Shown piece after piece: positions 1 through 8,213 of a DNA stretch of 64,000 nucleotides. The notes under the pieces are model-generated. The model had not been told where the DNA came from. It saw only the letters and a program-made list of their open reading frames with translations, and searched no databases. Location: assembly GCF_003234965.1 (NCBI RefSeq), contig NZ_QKVK01000002.1:434001-498000 (forward strand). The letters are read 5' to 3'. Both the position numbers and the translations under genes were made by a program. Numbering within the stretch: the first letter of the stretch is position 1; the number at the start of each line of letters is the position of its first letter. The stretch is from Aestuariivirga litoralis. GTDB lineage: Bacteria; Pseudomonadota; Alphaproteobacteria; Rhizobiales; Aestuariivirgaceae.

Positions 1-365
1 GCAACGAGAAGGCGGCGAAGCTCTCCGGCATCAATACCGAGAAGCTCACCTTCCTGATCTTCGTCATCATGGGGGCGCTGGCCGCCCTCGCCGGCCTCAT
101 CTTCGCCGCCCGCCTCAACGTGGCAACCCCCAAGGCGGGCCTCGGCTTCGAGCTGGACGTCATCGCGGCCTGCTTCATCGGCGGCGCGGCGACGACGGGC
201 GGCGTCGGCAAGGTGATCGGCGCCGTCATCGGCGCCTTCATCATGGGCGTCATGAACAACGGCATGTCGATCATGGGCATCGGCATCGACTGGCAGCAGG
301 TCATCAAGGGCGCGGTCCTGATGCTCGCGGTGTTCCTCGACGTCTATTACAAGAACAAGGGCTAA
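1..365 (+). CDS. mmsB: Sugar ABC transporter permease, C-terminal part (GguB/MmsB-type)
   Basis: This is the last ~120 codons of an inner-membrane permease; the reading frame is open from base 3 and the 5' part lies outside the window. The visible protein has two hydrophobic segments around a Gly/Ala-rich loop and the string GFELDVIAACFIGGAATTGG, which matches my recollection of the GguB/MmsB 'multiple monosaccharide' permeases (RbsC/XylH superfamily) better than XylH itself. It would form the channel of a CUT2 importer for xylose, arabinose, galactose or similar sugars, with a periplasmic binding protein and a double ATPase encoded upstream. Substrate cannot be told from the fragment. Family call is firm; the symbol is tentative. 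Confidence 0.8.
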   Translation, partial: NEKAAKLSGINTEKLTFLIFVIMGALAALAGLIFAARLNVATPKAGLGFELDVIAACFIGGAATTGGVGKVIGAVIGAFIMGVMNNGMSIMGIGIDWQQVIKGAVLMLAVFLDVYYKNKG

Positions 366-453
366 CCCGCTACGGCGGGCCCGGCCCGAGGCAGTGCTGG
401 CACACCAGCGGGGATTGCACTAGCCTTGGGCGTCAACACGCCGGGGGAAAGAA

Positions 454-1068
454 GTGACATCCATCTCTGCCGAATTCGTTCTGCTGCTGGTCACCATCAA
501 CCCCTTCGCGGCGCTTCCTGTCTTCCTCTCAGCAACGGCGGGCATGACCGAGGCGGAACGGCGGCGCACGGCGCTCCGCGCCTGCACCATCGCGAGCGTG
601 ATCCTGCTGTTCCTGCTCGCCTTCGGGCAGATCTTCCTCGAGAAGATCGGTGTCTCCCTGCCAGCACTGCGCATCGCTGGCGCGCTGGTGCTGCTGATCC
701 TGGGGCTGCGCATGGTGTTCGGCGAGGTGCCGGGAGGCTCCGGTGGCTCTGCCCCGGCGGGGGACGTGGCGGTGTTTCCGCTCGCCATGCCGATGCTGGC
801 GGGCGGCGGCTCGATCGCCGCCATCGTGGCGATGACCGATCACCGGGTGAACAGCATTCTCGACCAGGCGGTGACGGCCCTGGTGCTGATCGCCGTCATG
901 GCGGTGATCTATCTCGTGCTGCGTTCGGCCGAGAAGATCCAGAACGCCATCGGCGAAACCGGCACCAATGTGATGAGCCGCATCATGGGCCTGGTGCTGG
1001 CCGCCCTGGCGGTGCAGACCTTCTTCAGCGTCTTCGGGCCGCTGCTGGGCGCTGCCGTCTATCCTTGA
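454..1068 (+). CDS. MarC family (UPF0056) integral membrane protein
   Basis: A 204-residue polytopic inner-membrane protein with about six hydrophobic segments. The N-terminal stretch TINPFAALPVFLSATAGMT is the typical MarC-family opening (membrane segment containing NP, then a loop with T and E residues). The family was once linked to multiple antibiotic resistance, but no transport activity is firmly established. The GTG start at 454 is preceded by a purine-rich GGGGGAAAG. It ends inside the last codons of the convergent NhaC gene (10-bp tail-to-tail overlap). Function unknown beyond family membership. Confidence 0.85.
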   Translation: MTSISAEFVLLLVTINPFAALPVFLSATAGMTEAERRRTALRACTIASVILLFLLAFGQIFLEKIGVSLPALRIAGALVLLILGLRMVFGEVPGGSGGSAPAGDVAVFPLAMPMLAGGGSIAAIVAMTDHRVNSILDQAVTALVLIAVMAVIYLVLRSAEKIQNAIGETGTNVMSRIMGLVLAALAVQTFFSVFGPLLGAAVYP

Positions 1069-2504
1069 GCGCGCTCGCGCGGCATGCGGATGTTGAGGAA
1101 GGCCAACGCCACGACCACCAGCGGGCTCAGCACGCTGAACAGCGCATAGGGCGCATAGTGCAGCGTGCCCACACCCAGCGTGGCCGCCATGTAAGCGCCG
1201 CAGCTGTTCCACGGCACCAGTGCGGAGGTGGGCGTTGCCGTGGCGCCCACCGCGCGCGACAGCACGATGGGCGCGAAGCCCAGCCTTGCGAAGGCCGGCT
1301 TGAACATGCGGGCCGGCAGCACGATGGCGATATACTGGTCCGCCGTCACCACATTGGCAGCGACCACGGAGCCGACGGTGGCGGAGATCAGCGCGCCGGT
1401 CGATCTGGTGCGCGTCACGATGGGCTCGATCAGGCGGTCGAGCACGCCCGCCTTCTCGACCACGCCGCCGAAGGCCAGCGCGGTGATGACCAGCCAGATG
1501 GTGTTGAGCATGCTGTCCATGCCGCCGCGCGAGACGAGCTGGTCGATGGCGGCATTGCCGGTGTGAGTCTCATAGCCATTGGCCAGCGCCAGCCACACGC
1601 CCTTGATGAGGCCCAGGATGTGCGGCAGGTCCTGCGCCTCGGCAAAGGCGACGACCCGGTCGGGCGAGCCCACCGCCGCCACCACGCCGCCCGCCAGCGC
1701 GCCGAGGAAGATCGCGGTGAAGGGCGGCACCTTCAGCAGCGCCAGCGCCGCCACGAGCACCAGCGGGATGAAGAGCAAGGGCGAGGTGGGGAAGAATTCG
1801 CGGATGGCGAGGATCTTGTCGGTGGCGTCGAAATCCCCCGGACGGCCCAGCCACCAGAACAGCACCAGCGACAGCAGCAAGGCGATGGACGAGGTGAGCG
1901 CCGTCTCGCGGATGTGCTGGTAGAGGCCCACGCCCACGGTGCCCGAGGCGAGATTGGTCGAATCCGACAGCGGTGACGTGGTGTCGCCGAAATAGGCGCC
2001 GGAGATGATGGCAGCCGCCGTGATGGCAGGGTCGAGCCCCATGTTGGCAGCGATCCCCATGAAGCCCACGCCGATCGTTCCGGCCGTGGTCCAGGAACTG
2101 CCGATGGAGGAGGAGACCACCGCGCAGATGATGGCGGTGGTGAGGTAGAAGTAGTTCGGGCTGAGGATCTGGATGCCGTAATAGACCATGGCGACCAGCG
2201 TGCCGCTCATCGCCCAGGTACCGATGAGGGCACCCACCGCAAAGAGGATGAAGATGGCGCCGATGCCGGAGCTGACACTCTCCACCGCCGCCTTGTTGAG
2301 CACAGCCAGCGAATGGCCGCGCCGCCACGCGACGAACACGGCGATCATGGTGGCGACCGTGAGGGCCACCTGGCTGGGGCCTGCGGCCCCGCCATCACCG
2401 AACAGGAAGAAGGACAGGCCCACGAGCACGACGAGGCTCGCCACCGGGATGATGGCTTCCACCAATCCCAGCGGCTGCGGCTGAACCTCGTCTTTCCCGC
2501 TCAT
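1059..2504 (-). CDS. nhaC: Na+/H+ antiporter, NhaC family
   Basis: A 481-residue protein with about a dozen membrane segments and NhaC-type sequence, including the stretch SGAYFGDTTSPLSDSTNLAS, where acidic and hydroxyl residues sit in a membrane region as in NhaC. NhaC proteins exchange Na+ (or in some members other cations) for protons across the inner membrane. It is the last gene of a minus-strand run after the APC exchanger (3816-5249) and arginine deiminase (2550-3797), 45 bp after the latter. That context suggests a role in ion or pH balance when arginine is deiminated, or a substrate-linked antiporter. The call rests on overall similarity; the ion is inferred. Confidence 0.85.
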   Translation of the reverse strand: MSGKDEVQPQPLGLVEAIIPVASLVVLVGLSFFLFGDGGAAGPSQVALTVATMIAVFVAWRRGHSLAVLNKAAVESVSSGIGAIFILFAVGALIGTWAMSGTLVAMVYYGIQILSPNYFYLTTAIICAVVSSSIGSSWTTAGTIGVGFMGIAANMGLDPAITAAAIISGAYFGDTTSPLSDSTNLASGTVGVGLYQHIRETALTSSIALLLSLVLFWWLGRPGDFDATDKILAIREFFPTSPLLFIPLVLVAALALLKVPPFTAIFLGALAGGVVAAVGSPDRVVAFAEAQDLPHILGLIKGVWLALANGYETHTGNAAIDQLVSRGGMDSMLNTIWLVITALAFGGVVEKAGVLDRLIEPIVTRTRSTGALISATVGSVVAANVVTADQYIAIVLPARMFKPAFARLGFAPIVLSRAVGATATPTSALVPWNSCGAYMAATLGVGTLHYAPYALFSVLSPLVVVALAFLNIRMPRERAQG

Positions 2505-2549
2505 CGCGCGCCCCTCGCCCCGGCGCGTGCCCGTGGCCGGCCGTGCCCG

Positions 2550-3797
2550 CTAGTAGTCGACCGCGTCACGGATGATCGGGCAGGTCATGCAATGGCCGCC
2601 GCCACGGCCGCGGCCGAGCTCGGCGCCGGAGATGGTGATGACCTCGATCCCTTCCTTGCGCAGCAGCGTGTTGGTGTAGGTGTTTCGGTCATAGGCATAG
2701 ACCACGCCGGGCGAGGCGCACACGAGGTTGGCGCCGCTGTCCCACTGGGTGCGCTCGCGCATGTAGGCGGTACCGCCGGTCTCCACCACGCGCATCTTCT
2801 TGATGCCGAGAGCGCCCGCCACCACCTCGACGAAGCTGCCCTCGTCCTTGGTGAGCTCGACACCCGAGGGATGGCTGCTCGGACGATAGGAATAGGCCGA
2901 GATGTGGTTGACGATGTCGGGGTAGAGCAGCACGCAGTCACGGTCGGCGAAGGTGAAGACGGTGTCGAGGTGCATGGCGGCGCGCAGCTTCGGCATGGCC
3001 GCCACGATCACGCGCTCGGCGGCGCCCTTGGCGAAGAGTGTCGCGGCCAGCTGGCTGATGGCCTGGCGCGAGGTGCGCTCGCTCATGCCGATCAGCACAT
3101 TGCCCTTGCCGATGGGCATCACGTCGCCGCCCTCGAGGGTGGCGAGGCCATGGTCCTTGGTGGGATCGCCCCACCAGACATTCACCTTGCCGGCGAAGTC
3201 CGGGTGGAACTTGTAGATGGCTGTCGTCAGGATTGGCTCCTCGTGCCGCGCCGGCCAGTAGAGCGGGTTCAGCGTGCAGCCGCCATAGATCCAGCAGGTC
3301 GTGTCGCGCGTGTAGAGCGTGTTGGGCAGCGGCGGCAGCAGGTATTCGACCTCGCCCGCCGCCTCGCGGATCACCTCCAGCGCCTTGCCGCCGATCGCCT
3401 CGGGGAATTCCTCGGTGGACAAACCGCCGATGAGCGTCTCCGCCAGGTCGCGGTTGGAGAGGCCGTCGAGATAACTGCGGATCTCGTCGATGAGGCCGAG
3501 GCCCACCTGGTCCGGCACGATCTGGTTGTCGAAGATCCACTTGCGGGCCTCCGGGATCGCCATGGTCTCGGCGAGGAGGTTGTGCATCTCGACCACGTCG
3601 ATGCCGCGGTCGCGCATCTTGGTCACGAAGTCGAAATGGTCGCGCTTCGCCGTCTCGACCCACAACACGTCGTCGAACAGCAGGCGGTCGCAGTTGCTGG
3701 GGGTGAGGCGCTGGTGGGCACGGCCGGGCGCGCAGACCATCACCTTGCGGAGCTGGCCCACTTCCGAATGGACGCCGAACTTGGTTTCGCTGGACAT
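2550..3797 (-). CDS. arcA: Arginine deiminase
   Basis: A 415-residue cytosolic enzyme that hydrolyses L-arginine to citrulline and ammonia. The sequence shows the guanidine-modifying-enzyme signatures in order: an N-terminal [15 protein letters not shown] strand, [20 protein letters not shown] in the middle, the His-Asp pair of MHLDTVF, and the nucleophile Cys at about residue 403 in GGGHCMTCP. Length and catalytic set are complete. It starts 18 bp after the end of the APC transporter gene, so the two are probably one transcript. The usual partners of the ADI pathway, ornithine carbamoyltransferase (arcB) and carbamate kinase (arcC), are not within the window, so the fate of citrulline is unclear. 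Confidence 0.95.
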   Translation of the reverse strand: MSSETKFGVHSEVGQLRKVMVCAPGRAHQRLTPSNCDRLLFDDVLWVETAKRDHFDFVTKMRDRGIDVVEMHNLLAETMAIPEARKWIFDNQIVPDQVGLGLIDEIRSYLDGLSNRDLAETLIGGLSTEEFPEAIGGKALEVIREAAGEVEYLLPPLPNTLYTRDTTCWIYGGCTLNPLYWPARHEEPILTTAIYKFHPDFAGKVNVWWGDPTKDHGLATLEGGDVMPIGKGNVLIGMSERTSRQAISQLAATLFAKGAAERVIVAAMPKLRAAMHLDTVFTFADRDCVLLYPDIVNHISAYSYRPSSHPSGVELTKDEGSFVEVVAGALGIKKMRVVETGGTAYMRERTQWDSGANLVCASPGVVYAYDRNTYTNTLLRKEGIEVITISGAELGRGRGGGHCMTCPIIRDAVDY

Positions 3798-3815
3798 GTG
3801 AGAGGCACCTTTCGA

Positions 3816-5249
3816 CTAGGGAGTGATGGTTCCGGAGATGAGGCCCCAGACCCCGATGAGTCCGGCGACCGCGGTGACGGCGAAGATGACGAGGTCGCGC
3901 GGCGAGAAGAGCGGCATCTTCCAGTCCCGCCGGGCCCAGACATAGAGGATGGTGCCGGGCACATAGAGCACGGCGACGAGCAGCACGTATTTCAGCCCCG
4001 CCGCGAGGAACATGAAGAGTACGTAGATGACGGCGATCCAGGAGAAGATCTGGTCGCGCCCGCGCTGGTTCTCCACCCCCTCATAGCCCTCGCCGCTCCG
4101 CGCCAGCAGCACGCCATAGCCGGCCACCAGCAGGTAGGGCAGCAGCGTGGTGACGCTGGTCATGTCGAGCATGAAGTTGAAGGCGTCCTGCGACCAGTAG
4201 GTGGAGATGACGAAGAGCGAGACCACCGCATTGGTGAGCCACAGCGCATTGGCGGGCACGCGGTTGCCATTCTGCGCCGAGAACAGCCGGGGCATGTCCT
4301 TCGACTTGGACGCAGCGAACATCACCTCGGCGCAGATCAGCGACCAGGCGAGATAGGCGCCGAGCACCGAGATCAGCACGCCGACCGAGATGAACACCGC
4401 ACCCCAGTGGCCGACCACCGACTCGAGCACGCCGGCGAGCGAGGGCTGGCGGAGCCCCGCGATCTGCGACTGCATCATCGAGGCATAGGGCAGCAGCGTG
4501 ATCGCCACCATGAGGCCGGTGACGCCGACGAAGCCGAGGATGGTGGCGCGGCCGACATCGGCCCTGGTCTTGGCGAAGCGCGAATAGACGCTCGCCCCCT
4601 CGATGCCGAGGAAGACGAATACGGTGATCAGCATGGTGTCGCGCACCTGCTGCAGCAGCGGCTTCTCCGGCATGTCCGCCCCGCCGAAGAAATTGTCGGC
4701 GAACTGGGAATAGTTGAACACGAAGATCAGCGCGATGATGGTGACGAGGATCGGCACGATCTTGGCAACCGTGACGACCGAGTTGATGAAGGCCGCCTGC
4801 TCCACGCCGCGCAGGATCATGAAATGGAAGGTCCAGATGCCGATGAGCGACACCACGATGGCGGTGAGGGTGTTGCCGCCGCCGAAGACGGGGAAGAAGG
4901 CGCCCAGCGTCGAGCCGATCAGCACCCAGTAGAACACGTTGCCGAGGCATGAGCCGAGCCAGTAGCCGAAGGCGGAGAGGAAGCCCATGTAGTCGCCGAA
5001 GCCCGCCTTGGCATAGGCGAAGACGCCCGCATCGATGTCGGGCTTGCGCTCCGCCAGGGCCTGGAAGACGCGCGCCAGCATGTACATGCCGGTGCCGGCG
5101 ATGGCCCAGGCGATGATCGCGCCGAAAGGCCCGGTCGCGGCACCGAAGCGCCCCGGCAGGTTGAAGATGCCCGCACCCACCATGGAGCCCACCACCATGC
5201 CGGTGAGGGCCACGAGAGACATTTTTCCGGCTTGCGATGCTTGGTTCAC
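3816..5249 (-). CDS. arcD: Basic amino acid exchanger, APC family (arginine/ornithine antiporter type)
   Basis: A 477-residue APC-superfamily carrier with about 12-13 membrane segments. The opening LTGMVVGSMVGAGIFNLPGR is the conserved TM1 region with the GSMVGAGIF unwound helix that binds the amino-acid backbone. Proteins of this type exchange arginine for ornithine, agmatine or citrulline. Position directly before arcA supports arginine import in exchange for a product. The open frame starts at GTG 5249 behind a G-run; an ATG ten codons in (5222), preceded by GGAAAA, is an alternative start. A promoter-like sequence and a palindrome lie upstream. ArcD assignment is from context plus family; other basic amino acids are possible. 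Confidence 0.85.
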   Translation of the reverse strand: MNQASQAGKMSLVALTGMVVGSMVGAGIFNLPGRFGAATGPFGAIIAWAIAGTGMYMLARVFQALAERKPDIDAGVFAYAKAGFGDYMGFLSAFGYWLGSCLGNVFYWVLIGSTLGAFFPVFGGGNTLTAIVVSLIGIWTFHFMILRGVEQAAFINSVVTVAKIVPILVTIIALIFVFNYSQFADNFFGGADMPEKPLLQQVRDTMLITVFVFLGIEGASVYSRFAKTRADVGRATILGFVGVTGLMVAITLLPYASMMQSQIAGLRQPSLAGVLESVVGHWGAVFISVGVLISVLGAYLAWSLICAEVMFAASKSKDMPRLFSAQNGNRVPANALWLTNAVVSLFVISTYWSQDAFNFMLDMTSVTTLLPYLLVAGYGVLLARSGEGYEGVENQRGRDQIFSWIAVIYVLFMFLAAGLKYVLLVAVLYVPGTILYVWARRDWKMPLFSPRDLVIFAVTAVAGLIGVWGLISGTITP

Positions 5250-5315
5250 GTGATGCCCCCCCCCGATGGCGTGGACGCCGTGCGGCAGGTCCGCCGGAGC
5301 CTTCTCTGCAACCCT

Positions 5316-5345
5316 GATATAACTTTAGATTGCAGTTTAATTCAA
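5316..5345 (-). promoter_or_regulatory. Candidate sigma-70 promoter for the arcD-arcA-nhaC run
   Basis: On the minus strand TTGAAT and TATATC are separated by 18 bp, in an AT-rich island about 65 bp upstream of the APC start. This is a visual match only; no start site is known. Confidence 0.35.
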
Positions 5346-5367
5346 GTGATAGGAGCAGGGGGGGGCA

Positions 5368-5377
5368 AAAACGTTTT
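5368..5377. promoter_or_regulatory. Palindrome AAAACGTTTT upstream of arcD
   Basis: A perfect 10-bp palindrome sits just upstream of the candidate promoter and 12 bp after the end of the SorC gene. It could be a regulator site for the arginine genes; the regulator is unknown and a chance palindrome of this size is possible. Confidence 0.25.
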
Positions 5378-5388
5378 CGTGATCGGGC

Positions 5389-6345
5389 TCAGGTCTCCAG
5401 CAGCAGTTCCGCCATGGTCTCGTTGGTGATGAGACCGTTGATCAGGCAGCCGCGCAACGCGCCCTTCACGGCGCGCAGCCGGGCCGTGGCCATGGCGACG
5501 CCAATCACCTTCTTCTGCGCCGGCTGTTCCAGCGGCACGCTCAGCACGCGGTCATTGGTCAGCCCCTCGATCAGCTGCCCCTGGCCGTCGAAAGCCCAGC
5601 CGGTGATCTCGCCCACCGCACCGGCGCGCATCAGGGCGCGGATCTCGTCATGGCGCACGAAGCCGTCCCGCAGCAGGGCCGCCGTCTCGTCCACCGTCCC
5701 GATGCCGATGAAGGTGACGTCCGCCTGGCGGGCGAGTTCGATCACGTTCCTCAGCGTCTTCTGCGCCAGCAACAGGGTCTTCTCGTGCACCGTGGGTGCA
5801 ATGACGGGGAGCGGCATGGGGTAATGCGGCGCCTTCACCCGGTCGCCGATGCGGCTCACCACGTCGAACAGCGAAGCGGAGCCATCGGGCGCGATGTTGC
5901 CGACGAGCGACACCATCTTGTGCTGCGGGCAATCCATGGGGCTCACCTGCTCCACCATGGCGCGCAGCATGCGGCCCGTGCCCATGGCGCAGATGACGGG
6001 GTGCTGCGACACCAGATAACGCTCGAGTTCCGCCGCCGCCGCCTCCGCCACGCCCAGCGAATCCGAGGTGGATGCGGGATCGGCCGGCACCACCTCGCAC
6101 ATGGAAATGCCGTAGACCTCCTTCAGCCGGCCCGAGAGCTCGATGCAGCGGCCAATCGGATGGTCAAGGCGCACCTTGATCAGCTTCTCGCTCACGGCGA
6201 GCGAGACGAGGCGCTGCGCCGTCTGGCGCGAGACGCCGAGCTTCTTCGCAATCTCGTCCTGGGTGTTGCCGGCGATGTAATAGAGCCAGCCGGCGCGTGC
6301 CGCATCGTCGAGCCTGTCGCTGTCCGCGTCGATCTTCCGGGTCAT
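5389..6345 (-). CDS. SorC/DeoR-type sugar-responsive transcriptional regulator
   Basis: A 318-residue regulator: an N-terminal helix-turn-helix (YYIAGNTQDEIAKKLGVSR at about residues 23-42) followed by a SorC-type sugar-phosphate-binding domain, with GTGRML and IGIGTVDETAALL as ligand-site-like segments. Such proteins control sugar or polyol operons and respond to phosphorylated sugars. The ATG at 6345 is chosen because it has a GAGGA ribosome site and the homology starts there, although the frame stays open upstream. It follows the HAD phosphatase gene by 22 bp and is probably cotranscribed with it. The target operon is not evident; the sugar permease at the window edge is one candidate. Confidence 0.85.
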   Translation of the reverse strand: MTRKIDADSDRLDDAARAGWLYYIAGNTQDEIAKKLGVSRQTAQRLVSLAVSEKLIKVRLDHPIGRCIELSGRLKEVYGISMCEVVPADPASTSDSLGVAEAAAAELERYLVSQHPVICAMGTGRMLRAMVEQVSPMDCPQHKMVSLVGNIAPDGSASLFDVVSRIGDRVKAPHYPMPLPVIAPTVHEKTLLLAQKTLRNVIELARQADVTFIGIGTVDETAALLRDGFVRHDEIRALMRAGAVGEITGWAFDGQGQLIEGLTNDRVLSVPLEQPAQKKVIGVAMATARLRAVKGALRGCLINGLITNETMAELLLET

Positions 6346-6367
6346 GCCGTCCTCTTTCCCTCCACAA

Positions 6368-7051
6368 CTAAGGTGAGAGCGCGGAAGAGGAAAGCCCCAA
6401 TTCGCGGAAGCCCGCCCCCAGCTCCGCCATGCCCGCCACCACCCGGTGCGGCACCACCTCCGCCGGCAGGCGATAGCCCGCCAGCACATGGCAACCGCCT
6501 GCGAAGTGCCAGACTTCCATGCCCGCCGCCAACCCGGCTCTCACGCCCAGCTCACTGTCCTCGATGACGAGGCAGCGGGCGGGCTCGGCCCCCATCCTCG
6601 CCGCCGCATGCAGGAACAGGTCCGGGGCGGGCTTGCCCCTGGCCACTTCCGATGCGGTGAAGCAGCGGCCTTCGAAGAAGGCGGTGAGGCCCGAGGCACG
6701 CAGCGACAGCGCCAGGCGGCGGGGGCTGGAACTGGTTGCCAGACAGAAGGGAACACGCAGCGCTGCCAGCACCTCGGCGACGCCCGGCATCGCAACGAGC
6801 TCCGCCTCGAGCCTGGCGAACAGGCGGTCGCGATAGCGGCCCTCGAAATCCTCCGGCAGGGCGCGACCAAAACGCTCCTTCGCGCGCAGCGCCGCGGCGG
6901 CGAAGCTGCGACCGAGGAAATCGCTGCGGAAGGCCTCCTCCGTCAGCGGAAAGCCCTCCTCCGTCATCATGGCCATCAGCACGCCGGCGCTCAGCATCTC
7001 GCTGTCCACCAGCACGCCATCGCAATCGAAGATGATGAGGTCACAACCCAT
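6368..7051 (-). CDS. HAD-superfamily phosphatase (beta-phosphoglucomutase/GPH-like)
   Basis: A 227-residue haloacid-dehalogenase hydrolase with all four motifs: IFDCDGVLVDSE (nucleophile and acid Asp), ATSSSPRR (motif II), ARGKPAPD (motif III Lys) and LVIEDSELGVRAG (motif IV acids). The alpha-helical cap between motifs I and II fits subclass I enzymes acting on small sugar phosphates. ATG 7051 is preceded by a near-perfect CAGGAGGTC ribosome site, which decides the start although the frame is open 33 codons further upstream. Coupled to a SorC regulator, it likely dephosphorylates a sugar or polyol phosphate; the substrate is unknown. Confidence 0.88.
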   Translation of the reverse strand: MGCDLIIFDCDGVLVDSEMLSAGVLMAMMTEEGFPLTEEAFRSDFLGRSFAAAALRAKERFGRALPEDFEGRYRDRLFARLEAELVAMPGVAEVLAALRVPFCLATSSSPRRLALSLRASGLTAFFEGRCFTASEVARGKPAPDLFLHAAARMGAEPARCLVIEDSELGVRAGLAAGMEVWHFAGGCHVLAGYRLPAEVVPHRVVAGMAELGAGFRELGLSSSALSP

Positions 7052-7252
7052 GACCTCCTGACGTAATTCACCCGCGCCACGCTTGTCCAGCACTGCCGGG
7101 AACAGCAGGCCTCGCCGGGCGTTCATCAGGCAGCGCGATCCACGTGTCAACCAGACGCGATGGCACCGGGGAATGCGGATGGTTTTTCTGGTTTCCCGCC
7201 GCAGCCGACGAAATGGCAGCCGAGCTCCTGTCCCATCCGTGGACGCGCGTCC

Positions 7253-8086
7253 TCAACCCGTGGCGATGCCACGGGTCACACCGATCACCGCCTTTACCGG
7301 CAGGTGGTCGGACGCGATCCGTGAAAGCTCCGTCTCCACCGCCTGCATCTCGTAAACCGTCACGTGGCGGTTGGTGAGCACGCGGTCGAGCGGCCACAGC
7401 GGGAAACGTGAAGGAAAGCTGGCGATCGTCATGTCGACGTCGCTGAGGTGGGGATCGAAGGGCTTCAGGGCGGAGCGCCCGCCGGTGCGCCATTCATTCG
7501 TGTCACCCAGCAGGATCACCGCCCGGTCGTCGACGGGATGCGCCGCATCGAGGATCGCCTCCGCCTGCCGCGCGCGGGACGACTTGAGGAGGCCGAGATG
7601 TGCTCCGATGATGCGGATGGGGTGGCCCGAGAACTCGAAGTCCACCAGCACCGCGCCGCGCGGCTCGAATCCCGGCAGCGTCATCTTGTGGACGTTGGCC
7701 ACATTGCCCGCCTGCTCGCGGTAGAGGATCACATTGCCATGCCAGCCATGGCTCAGCTTGCGCGAGCCCTGATCCAGCACCGAACGATAGCCACCCTTCT
7801 CGTAGAGTGCCTTCAGGTCCAGCAGGCCCCTGCGGCTGCCGAAACGCTGGTCCGCCTCCTGCAGCGCCACGATATCGGCGCCAAGTTCCAGCACCACGCT
7901 CAGCACCCGGCCGGGGTCGAACACCCCGTCCGTCCCGACACATTTGTGAACGTTGTAGGACGCCACCGAAATGGTCAGCGCAGGGTCGTGTCCGTCATGG
8001 GTGGGACGTTTCTGGCCCTTGGGTGCAGGCACCCGGCCGGCCGCTCGCGTCAGGTTCCGGCGCAGTGCGGGAACGATATGTCTCAT
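7253..8086 (-). CDS. Endonuclease/exonuclease/phosphatase family protein
   Basis: A 277-residue protein with the EEP fold signatures: SVASYNVHKCVG (Asn near the metal site), ADIVALQEADQRFGSRRG (catalytic metal-binding Glu), GAHLGLLKSSRARQ (His), ILLGDTNEW (GD-N) and the C-terminal SDHLPVKAVI (Asp-His). EEP enzymes cleave phosphodiesters in DNA, RNA, lipids or inositol phosphates. The N-terminal ~35 residues are basic and unrelated to the fold. It is transcribed divergently from a phospholipase-D-type cardiolipin synthase 127 bp away, an arrangement that suggests a shared membrane-lipid role; that is inference. Confidence 0.85.
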   Translation of the reverse strand: MRHIVPALRRNLTRAAGRVPAPKGQKRPTHDGHDPALTISVASYNVHKCVGTDGVFDPGRVLSVVLELGADIVALQEADQRFGSRRGLLDLKALYEKGGYRSVLDQGSRKLSHGWHGNVILYREQAGNVANVHKMTLPGFEPRGAVLVDFEFSGHPIRIIGAHLGLLKSSRARQAEAILDAAHPVDDRAVILLGDTNEWRTGGRSALKPFDPHLSDVDMTIASFPSRFPLWPLDRVLTNRHVTVYEMQAVETELSRIASDHLPVKAVIGVTRGIATG

Positions 8087-8181
8087 AGTGCATTCATCCT
8101 TGCCGTCCGGCCCTGCTCCGCGCCCGGATGACTCATGCTTTCCGGCGTGACAAGGTGCCCATTCGCAAGCCCCGGTTCAAG

Positions 8182-8196
8182 TGTTCTCGGCGAACA
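8182..8196. promoter_or_regulatory. Inverted repeat TGTTC-N5-GAACA in the EEP/PLD divergent promoter
   Basis: Perfect 5-bp arms separated by 5 bp lie 18 bp before the PLD start codon, in the 127-bp region between divergent genes. It is a possible regulator site or could affect the ribosome-binding region; no regulator gene is adjacent. Confidence 0.25.
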
Positions 8197-8213
8197 TTAT
8201 GTTGGAAAATTGA

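Noticed and set aside
2313-4952. Very long plus-strand open frame (879 codons) opposite arginine deiminase and the APC carrier
   Set aside because: Its translation is His/Asp/Glu/Arg-rich with no domain or membrane pattern, typical of an antisense frame in GC-rich DNA; the minus-strand genes are clear family members.
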